From Geranomyces variabilis (taxonomy: Eukaryota; Chytridiomycota; Chytridiomycetes; Spizellomycetales; Powellomycetaceae), in the NCBI GenBank assembly GCA_027603065.1, contig JADGJP010000059.1, forward strand, positions 21,617 to 85,616: a DNA stretch of 64,000 nucleotides, read 5' to 3'. Below, in pieces: positions 56,544 to 64,000 of this stretch. The notes under the pieces were generated by a model. It was given only the letters and a program-made list of their open reading frames with translations, made no database searches and had not been told where the DNA came from. Position 1 is the stretch's first letter. Every line of letters begins with the position of its first letter. The position numbers were made by a program, and so were the translations under genes.

Positions 56544-57968
56544 ATGACAGAACCCGAGCAACACCAACAACAACAACCGCCACCGCAGCAAAATCTCGTC
56601 TCCACCGAAGTCACAACCGCATACCCACTACCCCCGCGCTTCTTCACCCTATACACAGACGCAAATGTCGCCAAATTTCCCCAATACCAACGCGACCGCA
56701 CCGAGACCGATAAAGCCACGGACCCATTCTCGAAAGCCGTGACCGCCGCGACCAAAGCGATAGAGGACGGAGAAAAAGATGCAAATGTGAAGGATCAGCA
56801 CCACCAGATGCGGGTGTTCTTGCATCCACCGAGACCGATCCAAGGGGCGTATTCGATGTTTGGGGCTGAACATACAGTGCGTTCTTGTTTCCCGCCTGCC
56901 GCCACGGATCACTAGTTGGGCATGCAAGCTCATGCATCCTTCCACTAACGGGTCGCTGTCTTAGACGGATGGGAAAAAGACGTTGCGGGAGTTGGGAATC
57001 CCGCAATTGTACCCTGACGGGCCGTTGGGTGCGTTCCTCTTCACACATACCCCTCGCAACCGAGACTCAATCGTTTGTCCCGCGATCCCACTGACGAGCG
57101 GACGCTCCACTACGCACTCCCCAGACTTCAAACCAGCGTTGAAAAACCTGGTCCACGCTTTACCATCAGAGCTCCTCAAATACCTACAAATCGTGATAAC
57201 CCAACCTGAGGAGGTAGGGATAATCGCGAAAACCGTTTGTCTTTCCATAAGTATCTTGCGAACCTAACCCTACAATAACCTTCGCAGTTCGAAACGCAAA
57301 AAGAAGCCCTCTGGCATCTCTTGCAAAACATTCACCACGTGATAAATGAGTTTCGTGCTCACCAGGTACTGGAATCGCATTATGTCCTCGGTTTTCGCCG
57401 CGGCGACATGAAAACTTATGTTCTTTTTGTGCCATTCTCTTTTCCCCCGCACCAGGCGCGGGACATGCTATCCATTGTCATGGAAGAAGAGTTACGGAAG
57501 AAGCGAGATATGGTTACGAGAATCAAAGAGTAATGTCGACACTGAGGGGTTCAACCTGTTTTGCTGATATGGAGAGATTGATGTTTTGCGGTTTTTAGGT
57601 TCTGTTTACAGGCTAGTGAAGAAATGCGGCAAGCGCAGCGCGAGCTGCTTGCAAACGGGGATGATATGACGGATGCCATGGAAATGGTAATACGCTCAAA
57701 CCCCAAAAATGGGGTTAATGATAACGCGTCTCACGAAAGGGATGACTGATGATAATTTTTCCTTTCGCACGGCGGCACAATATAGGATGCAATAGCGATA
57801 AGCGCCGCCACTTCTCGAGCGACATCCGTGGACCGCGGGGGTGGCGGTGATGGTGATGGTGATGGTGATGGCTCGCTATCCAAACCCGATCAAACGGCGG
57901 CAAATCCGATAGTTCAATACAAAGAGTTGCAACGGCGGTTGGCTGCCATGGCCGACAGCTCTGCGTAA
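56544..57968 (+). CDS. MED7: Mediator complex subunit 7
   Basis: Seven exons (56544-56876, 56965-57028, 57125-57213, 57288-57365, 57456-57529, 57599-57686, 57786-57968) give 302 residues. The Gln-rich start is followed by the Med7 core: YPLPPRFFTLYTD, VFLHPPRPIQGAYSMFGAEH, LRELGIPQLYPDGPL, FKPALKNLVHALPSELLKYL and the helical ALWHLLQNIHHVINEFRAHQ with ARDMLSIVMEEELRKKR. Med7 is a core subunit of the Mediator middle module and joins transcription factors to RNA polymerase II. A stop at 57531 would end the protein early, but the GTAATG donor at 57530 and acceptor at 57598 extend it with FCLQASEEMRQAQREL. The C-terminal tail carries a (Gly-Asp)n run and is lineage-specific. Confidence 0.92.
57848..57871 (+). 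repeat. (GGTGAT)n hexamer repeat
   Basis: About four GGTGAT units in the last exon of Med7; they encode a Gly-Asp run. Confidence 0.85.
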
Positions 57969-58061
57969 GACAAACAAACATACCCCCCCTTGATTCTCGA
58001 TTTTATACCAGTTATTGCTGCGCTAGACACCCTTTTTCTTAGTGATTTGTGTGTAGTTTTT

Positions 58062-59814
58062 TTAAATCTCCTGTACAAGCGGCCCTCTCGGCACCCCGCG
58101 CCTTGCGCCCACCGCCGCTTTAACCCCGTCTTTCATCTCTACAATCTCACGCTCGACTACACCAAGTTCTAGATCGACCGCAGCTTTCAACACTGGCAAA
58201 AGCGCGGCGCCTGCGTCGTCTTTCCCAGTCTCGCTCAATAGGCATACGTAAAAAAACAGCTTTTTCGCAGACGCGAATGCGCGGCGGCGCATTGCACGGG
58301 GGATTAATGGTGGTCGTGGTGCTGGGGACGGGGATGTGGAATTTGAGTGTGATGTAGGTATTGTGTGGGCTGCGGTGAAAATGTTGTGAGCGTCAGAGAG
58401 GGCAGAGAGGACGTTTTGCGGCGAAGAGAGGATGCGGGATATGTCTGCGAGGTTGAGTGCTGTTGTGTGTGCCGTGACCCCGTATGATTCATTCTAAGCA
58501 AAGGGCAAAAAGGGGAAAAAGGAGTAAGGACCCCACACGTTGAGGTTCGATGGAGAACAAGACCGGTTTTTTCTTTGCTTTTTGTGCGGGCCTTTGTTTT
58601 TTTACCTGCATCATACGCATTTTAAGTGACGCCAGCGCATCGTGCACGCCGCTAAATGCAAACGGCTGCTCGCTGCCGACGACGCGAGAAACATCCCACA
58701 TGATCCGCGCGCCTTCGACGGGATCTTCCTGCCAGTCTCCGTTTAGGAAGCGAGACATGAATGCGTAGGCTCCACTATTTTAGGGAAAAGAGGAGTCAGC
58801 CCACAGTTCCCCCTTTCCAACGCAGTCACCCCAAAGCGCGCGCGCGCATAATGCTTCTCGGTTTTAGCTCACATAAGATCAACCAAATTGAACACCACGC
58901 TCTCATCCGGTTTCCCAGCCATCAAAGTGCGCAGGCTTTTCAACCCACCCAACACCGGCGGTCGTTGCGGTTTTGCCGCTCTCAATTCTGTCTCGCCAAC
59001 TGGCGTTCCATCCATATGCCGTATTAATGTTGTCGTCTCACTATCCCGCGAGTCGGCGTCGTCGTCCCACCACCAAGGAGCCCAAATATCAACATAGCCC
59101 CGCATCGCGTCGGGACCCGCGCGTAACGAAGCTTCGAATTCGGCTCGTTCGGCGGGTGTGAGTTTTGAGAGAATCGTGTCCGAATCGGCGGTTTGTAAAT
59201 CGAGCGATTCCAACCTCTCTGCGAGATCCGGCACAGCGTGCTCATCATTACCAGCCTCATCACCATCGTCGTCTTCGTTGGCGGCGGTATGATCGTTTTC
59301 GCGCTCGAATTTTCGTAAAATCTGCAACATGCGCGTGCGTTCCGTTGGCGTGGATTTGTGCCCGTCGAGTTCGGACATGATGCTATCTTTGTAGAAGGAT
59401 TCGGTGCATGACGCGTGTTTCTGAGAGCAAAAAGAAGATAAAAGAAATAGACGAAATCATATCAGTTTTAGTGCGCCTGTGTGTGACGGCAGCAAATATG
59501 AAAACCCCGCGCCAGCGCGGTATGTATGTATTGCTTATACACACCTCTGATTTATAGCAAGGCACGGAACAGTATTGGAGATTGCATCTTGGGCATGTGT
59601 ATGAGGCGAATTGCTTGATGCAGCTAACCCGGAACGTGATGAGGGTTTAGTACAGTTGTCTGCTAAGGACCATTCACACAAGCGGCCCTTTTGTGCCCAC
59701 AAAGTCTCACATTTTACATATTCTCTCCTCGTTAGATGATAGGGCGTTTGAAGATGGGTTATCTGGGCGCGTGCGGATGGTTGTTGTTGTTGCTGTTGTT
59801 GGAGCGCCCATCAT
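58062..59814 (-). CDS. HIT-type zinc finger protein ZNHIT2
   Basis: Five exons on the minus strand (59814-59711, 59623-59545, 59420-58873, 58774-58606, 58493-58062) give 443 residues. The HIT finger is built across two splices: ICKICIKQFASYTCPRCN, LQYCSVPCYKSE, then KHASC. All eight metal ligands are present. The central part has ILSKLTPAERAEFEASLRAG, YVDIWAPWWWDDD and VLGGLKSLRTLMAGKPDESV, and later GAYAFMSRFLNGDWQED and KKLFFYVCLL, which match ZNHIT2. ZNHIT2 works with the R2TP/RUVBL chaperone system, including in U5 snRNP assembly. Reading through instead of splicing at 59710 would give a TGA, but the GTGAGA donor resolves this. It is divergent from OPI10. Confidence 0.93.
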
Positions 59815-60058
59815 TTTTATGGTGCTGTGGAGTGGTTGACAGTGAATGAACGAACGAATGTCTGGAGGGAAGAGCAACCGGAGGGGTTCCTGCGCCCTCC
59901 GCCATGGCCACTCGGCAGCCCCGGAACACACTGGAACATTTCGCCCAAGATCATCACAAACAAAGGTTCCAACTCCGAGCGTCCCCCCCGCCTCTCAGCA
60001 ACATTATCTTTTCTGTTATCACGTCTTCATCATTCTCATATCATACATAATCGCACAA

Positions 60059-61278
60059 ATGTTTGGCTGTATCGTCGCAGGCCGTCTGGTAAAAAAGAAC
60101 ACGCCTCCAGGGCTAGTGGGTTTTCGACAATCGCCGGCGCTAAATACCCCTACTCTGTGCCGTGTTTTAATTTTTCTGACAGGTCCAAACAAATATGGTG
60201 CAAGGTTAGTCTTGATTCCGAGCGGAGCGAGCCCAGAAGATGCAGCCTCAGCTCGTTGCGGGTTGGAGCTCGTTAGTGTGAGGATGCGTTAATGAGGTGT
60301 TTTGGGCACGATGTGTGACGACATCGCAGGTGGAAACTGACCTTGATGTTTTCTCGTCGTTCTTTTTCGCAGTGGACGCCACAAAATACGTCTTTGACCT
60401 CGAGGATCCAGAATCAATCAACCATATCGGTAATAGGGCCGAAGGGCCCAAAAGAAAGGGGCCTTGCAAGAAGGATCATTTCGCCCACAAAAACGTACCT
60501 GTCGAGCCTGACTTTTTTTGTTCTTCTTCCTTACTCTGCACGTTTGCCTACCTACAAGTCGCATTCATGACAGGCATCCAGGCCTTCCCACCGGGCTTTG
60601 CCGCAACAGTCCACTTTCTCTGGCCGTCAAACCCAACATGGCAATTCCTCGGTATCCTCTCGAACGATAAGCCATCCGCGATCTACCGACTGGGCGGAAA
60701 CAAAAAGACCACCACCACAACCACAACAACAACATCCACAGACGGGACGATGATGATGATGGAGGATGAAAGCAGCACGTTGCTGATGATGACGCCTGGA
60801 GCAAGGAGCATCACGCCTGCAAAGTTGGGGATCAGTGTGGAGACTGTTGAGGCTGTTATGGCGCAGGCTGAGCAGGATGGCGGGGTAAGTGGTTTGTCGA
60901 CGGGAGGGTCGCAAGCGCCAACGACGACGACGACGGCGGGCGCACTGGTCAAAAATGTAGATCCGGTGCTGCTGACGACCAAGATTTTGGAAAGTAAGTC
61001 CCATCAGCCTCCACCCACCCCCACCGCATAAGACGTTTACCGCGGCACATTTTTGACCAACCCCCCCCCCCCATTTTCTTTTGCTATAAAAAATAGGTCT
61101 ATATAACTATTGCTCATCCTTCGCTGGACCGTTACCACCGCTTGGGTCCGCGTTGTTTGGCGGCATGGACTGGGGCTCGACGTTTATACCCCTCAAAGCG
61201 CTGCAGGACTGGTTTGGCGTCATGCAGCGCAAGTTGAAGGCTGATCCGAGCGGTGGCAGTATAATGCGAACCGACTAG
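60059..61278 (+). CDS. OPI10: OPI10/Hikeshi-type protein
   Basis: Five exons (60059-60088, 60183-60204, 60373-60429, 60559-60993, 61097-61278) give 241 residues, near the 200-250 of this family. Start MFGCIVAGRLVQTNMVQVD is the hallmark N-terminus, assembled from a 30-base and a 22-base exon. Then YVFDLEDPESINHI, VAFMTGIQAFPPGFAATVHF, NPTWQFLGILSNDKPSAIYR and GISVETVEAVMAQ. The C-terminus has NYCSSFAG and PLKALQDWFGVMQRKLKADP. Hikeshi carries Hsp70 into the nucleus during heat stress; fungal Opi10 also affects inositol regulation. A poly-Thr run and four consecutive Met, both lineage-specific, lie in a loop after residue 105. Confidence 0.95.
60183..60204 (+). other. 22-nt internal coding exon of OPI10
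   Basis: Encodes VQTNMVQ, the conserved stretch after MFGCIVAGRL. Flanks are acceptor CTGACAG and donor GTTAGT. Both the upstream and downstream introns are needed to keep the frame. Confidence 0.85.
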
Positions 61279-61609
61279 CGAGACCGGAGAGATCGAGAGA
61301 GAGAGAGTAAGACGGAGGAAAGAGGAAGGAAGACGGCTGGGAGAGGGAGGGAAGAAAAGCTTTTGGGGATTCAAAATCTGTCGCATTTGTCTTTGAGCAA
61401 TCTAATGTATATCCAATGAAAGGGCGAGGGACAACAGAAAAAGAGTGTAACTTGATGATTTAGGGGGCGGGCCAGTATGTATTGTGTAAACAACAAGTGA
61501 GGAAGAGAGGGAATGGATGGGAGTGACAGAAGCCGCTACGTGTACAAAAAATCTATCTAGAGAGCGAGAGCGTCAAGAAACAAGGGTCATCGTGTTTTGC
61601 AACGCAAAT
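61279..61609. other. Intergenic gap between convergent genes
   Basis: These 331 bases hold the 3' regions of OPI10 and the LPMO gene, with a short (GA)n tract near 61298. Confidence 0.5.
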
Positions 61610-62503
61610 CTAGTAAGCAGCCTTCTTGTGGCACTTTTTGGGCTTGGTGTAGCCAGAGGTGGTGTACTTGGCGGGAGCGTCAGTAGCAGGGGCGGGAGTC
61701 TCGGCATCGGGGGTCTCGGCGTCGGAAGTGTCGACAGGAGTGTCAACGGGAGCCGGCGGCGGGGGAGCAGTAGTGGAGTCGCCGCCGTTGGTAGTAGTAG
61801 CAGCAGCAGCCTTGCCGTTGACCGTGAGCTTGAGGGCACCGTGCGGGAGCGAGTTTTTGTACATGCGGATCGAGTCGTCGCCGTCGCGAGCGCCGGGCAC
61901 AGCCCAGAGGTGGTCCTTCAGGCGGGTGCCGCCGGTGATGGTGCCGACGGTCTTGGACTTGATGTTGGCGGTAAAGCAGTTCATGTACATCTCGGAAAGA
62001 GCGTTGCCGGGGTTGGGCACCCACGACCAGGCGATGGTGGCCTCGCCCGCGGGCAGGTTGGCGGGAATGTCAAAGGTCACAGGGTAGGCCTTGTTGGGGC
62101 AGTCGGCATTGGTGGTGAAAGTCACAAACTGGCCAATGTCGGGGGCGGCAGGCGACTTTTTGTAGATGATGGACAGCGCACAGCCGCCGCCGCCGTGCCA
62201 AGCGGTCGTGTCGGTGCAGATTTCGGGGGCACGCTTGTACATGTTGCCCTTGCCCTGGCCGTTGGCTTCACCGCACATGATCGGGAGGGTGAATTTGGAA
62301 CCGGCGGTGATGGTTGTTGCGCCGCCGAGCGAGTCGGAGAGCTTCTTGCCGTGGCAGAACCAGTTGTTGGTGCCAGAGTTCAAGGGGGTTTCGAGGTTGT
62401 CGTCGGCGGCGCCCCAAGTGCCGGGCGTGTGGATCATCATGTGCGCCGAGGCGGTGCCGGCAGCCATTGCGACGACCGAGAGTTTCGAGATTGAAAGACC
62501 CAT
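61610..62503 (-). CDS. AA11-like lytic polysaccharide monooxygenase
   Basis: Intronless, 297 residues. A signal peptide (residues 1-20, ending ASA) precedes His21, which would become the N-terminal copper ligand (HMMIHTPGTWG). The second ligand is probably His103 in TTAWHGGGGCALSI. Cysteines and the block WSWVPNPGN with EMYMNCF give the AA11 pattern; the Tyr of EMYMNC is a plausible axial residue. AA11 enzymes are secreted copper oxidases that cut crystalline chitin. The core ends near residue 225; the rest is a Thr/Ser/Pro/Ala-rich tail with a basic, Cys-containing end (KKCHKKAAY) and no carbohydrate-binding domain. It could serve cell wall remodelling or chitin degradation. Assignment to AA11 rather than a sister group is a judgement from motifs. 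Confidence 0.8.
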   Translation of the reverse strand: MGLSISKLSVVAMAAGTASAHMMIHTPGTWGAADDNLETPLNSGTNNWFCHGKKLSDSLGGATTITAGSKFTLPIMCGEANGQGKGNMYKRAPEICTDTTAWHGGGGCALSIIYKKSPAAPDIGQFVTFTTNADCPNKAYPVTFDIPANLPAGEATIAWSWVPNPGNALSEMYMNCFTANIKSKTVGTITGGTRLKDHLWAVPGARDGDDSIRMYKNSLPHGALKLTVNGKAAAATTTNGGDSTTAPPPPAPVDTPVDTSDAETPDAETPAPATDAPAKYTTSGYTKPKKCHKKAAY

Positions 62504-62602
62504 TGTTGTTTGAAAGAGGGGGGTATGTATGTATGAGATGTGGATGTAGATAGAGGGAGGGGAGAAGCAGGACCAGCCTAGCTTTCTATATAAGTGTATG
62601 TA

Positions 62603-62632
62603 TGAGAGAGAGACAGAGAGAGAGAGAGAGAG
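62603..62632. repeat. (GA)n dinucleotide microsatellite
   Basis: A run of about 13-14 GA units with one interruption, just upstream of the LPMO leader. Confidence 0.85.
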
Positions 62633-62775
62633 GGTATGGATGGGCGCTGCTGCTGGGGCTCGGAGCATGGGGGTCCTTTTTATCTGCACAGCAATTGCAT
62701 GCATGCATACACCGGGAGGCGACTGTGCCCGACTGTGCCGCCCTCGTGCGCCGTCGTCCTTGGCCTCTGCAATGG

Positions 62776-62808
62776 CAAGCCAGCCAGCCAGCCAGCCAGC
62801 CAGCCAGG
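62776..62808. repeat. (AGCC)n tetranucleotide repeat
   Basis: About seven AGCC units in the LPMO/SPX divergent region. Confidence 0.9.
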
Positions 62809-63342
62809 CCCAGCCGCCTTGTGTTCTGCACAGAGAAAGAGAGAGACAGAGAGTGGGGGAGGCGGGTGTCTCGGCGGGTGGGGTGGGGGTGGGTGTGGGA
62901 GACTGGGAGTTGGTTGTTGTGCGGGTTGTTTGCCGTGTTTTTGCTTGTCCTTGTGCGTCCGCGAGCAAGCAAAAACCTTGTGTCCATTGTTGGTTGCCGT
63001 GCACTTGTCGTCCGTCGACTTGGCCAAATCCGGCTCTATGAGTCTACGAATCTACGAGTCTACGAGTCTCGGCCGCCGCTTGCGCCCCCCGGGTTTTCGG
63101 CGGGCCCGGGACCCGACCCAGCGCTGCAGACAAATGAGCGCTTCGTGAACGGCACTCGATGTACTGTAAATGTGGCGGGTACCTGGCGTTGGCGGTCCCT
63201 GCTAGATCTAGGCAGTGCCCAGTGGCTGTGCTTGTTCATGTACCCGCGGGCACCGTGCGCGTTCTGCCTCCCGCCCCCCGTCTCTTTCTTTCTGCCAAAC
63301 CTTTGTTTGTCACTTCCACATCCCAACAACTAAACTGCCTGC

Positions 63343-63725
63343 ATGAAGGTATATAGGTCTTACCCTCCCGACCCGGCAAAACAGAGCAAACTCTCATGCC
63401 CTTCTACCTGCTCTCTCTCTCTCTCTCTCTCGCTTTCCGCTAGTTTGGAAAATACATCCAGTCCCAGCAGGTCGAGTGGGCCGGCCCCCAGTATCTCAAC
63501 TACAAGGGCCTGAAGAAAATCATAAACTCCCTCAACAAGCAGCAGCCAACTCCAACAACAACAAACACTGCTACTGCTGCTGCGACTGCTTCATCGTCTT
63601 CCAATTCCATATCCGCCGACGCCGCACATCACCACCACCATCAGCATGACGAGAATAGGCAGTATAACGAAATGCAGGCGCTAAAGACGGCCTTTTTTTT
63701 CAAGTTGGAGCGAGAGCTTGAAAAG
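63343..63725 (+). CDS. SPX-domain protein, 3' partial
   Basis: Two exons are visible: 63343-63348 (only ATGAAG) and 63444-63725, giving MKFGKYIQSQQVEWAGPQYL, then NYKGLKKIINSLNKQ, a disordered Thr/Ala/Ser/His insert, and ALKTAFFFKLERELEK. The splice restores the standard N-terminus of SPX proteins, with the conserved lysines (NYKGLKK) that bind inositol pyrophosphates. Members include Pho81, Vtc2/4, Syg1/Xpr1 and Gde1, all linked to phosphate sensing or transport; the rest of the gene, which would identify the type, is beyond the window. The intron starting at 63726 (GTGCGA) contains a long (CT)n tract. Confidence 0.88.
63411..63432. repeat. (CT)n in first intron of SPX gene
   Basis: About ten CT units form the pyrimidine tract of the first intron of the SPX gene, close to the acceptor. 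Confidence 0.85.
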
Positions 63726-63894
63726 GTGCGATGCGAAGCGAAGCGAAGCGGTGCGGAGCGAAGCATTCCGTGTTGCGGAGCAAAGCGTAGCCTCCCTCTT
63801 CCTCTTGCTGTTGCTCTTGACACTTCTCCCTTATCCCCTTTCTCTTTCTTTCTCGCTCGCTTTCTTACTTCACTCATGCTCTCTCTCTCTGTCG

Positions 63895-63926
<32 letters not shown>

Positions 63927-63943
63927 CTCTTTCTCTTTTTCTT

Positions 63944-63948
<5 letters not shown>

Positions 63949-64000
<52 letters not shown>
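63949..64000. repeat. (CT)n dinucleotide microsatellite at window end
   Basis: At least 26 CT units run to the last base, following about 100 bases of degenerate pyrimidine-rich sequence. It lies inside an intron of the SPX gene. The true length cannot be known from the window. Confidence 0.95.

Larger units (their letters stand above)
62504..63342. promoter_or_regulatory. Divergent promoter region (LPMO / SPX protein) with microsatellites
   Basis: An 839-base gap. Within it are a (GA)n run, an (AGCC)n run, and four tandem copies of an 8-base unit (GAGTCTAC) at about 63039-63070. Open frames on both strands here are due to these simple repeats. Confidence 0.5.

Noticed and set aside
59620-59712. 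In-frame TGA near the zinc finger of ZNHIT2, which at first looked like a recoded cysteine (possible selenocysteine)
   Set aside because: The GTGAGA donor at 59710 removes the TGA, and joining to 59623 yields the exact CxxC-YTCPRC finger.
61610-63004. 464-residue extension of the LPMO frame upstream of its signal peptide
   Set aside because: The added sequence is simple-repeat leader; the signal peptide and His21 fix the start at 62503.

Overview
The window is nuclear DNA of a fungus, read mainly through spliced gene models. Fungal signs: a trifunctional TrpG-TrpC-TrpF tryptophan enzyme, a velvet-domain regulator, an AA11-like lytic polysaccharide monooxygenase, a Ysc84/Lsb3 protein, an OPI10/Hikeshi protein and a fungal FUSC/DUF2421-type membrane protein. 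Genes are dense and on both strands. Most carry several GT-AG introns of roughly 50-90 nt, often with CTAAC/TACTAAC-like branch sites. A nine-exon gene for the outer-dynein-arm docking protein ODAD3 (CCDC151) strongly suggests a species that makes motile flagella, so a zoosporic lineage (chytrid in the broad sense) is the best placement; this is an inference from one gene.

Layout. 0-9 kb: 5'-truncated RRM protein; MGRN1-type RING E3 ligase; FBXO9/Hrt3-type F-box protein (-); adenylosuccinate lyase (purine synthesis); a type II membrane protein with an NXPE/PC-esterase-like domain. 9-22.7 kb: TrpGCF; ODAD3 (-); a Sec7/BIG-type ARF-GEF; RPB9 (-). 22.8-36 kb: mitochondrial PPR protein; CWF19-like splicing factor (-); velvet protein (-); Ysc84-like SYLF-SH3 protein (-); an unrecognised repeat and poly-lysine protein (-). 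36-46.6 kb: an ABCC/MRP transporter with one in-frame TGA; a coiled-coil penta-EF-hand-like protein; glycerate-kinase-like P-loop kinase (-); two-repeat Myb/SANT protein. 46.9-54.1 kb: nucleotide-sugar transporter (-); 1155-residue FUSC/DUF2421-type membrane protein; a 91-residue hypothetical protein; a 139-residue protein that may be a Spo16-like meiotic factor. 54.1-64 kb: intronless LtrA-like membrane protein (-); Mediator subunit Med7; ZNHIT2 (-); OPI10/Hikeshi; AA11-like LPMO (-); and the start of an SPX-domain gene that runs off the window in a (CT)n tract.

The content is mostly core eukaryotic housekeeping (purine and tryptophan synthesis, RNA polymerase II and Mediator, splicing, Golgi traffic, nucleotide-sugar import). 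It is interspersed with lineage-specific genes. No operon-like functional cluster, transposon, rRNA, convincing tRNA or CRISPR array was seen. The points most worth a second look are very small introns and exons (an 18-nt intron candidate in ODAD3; coding exons of 6, 8, 18 and 22 nt), the TGA at a conserved tryptophan in the ABC transporter, the possible Spo16, and the repeat/poly-lysine gene.
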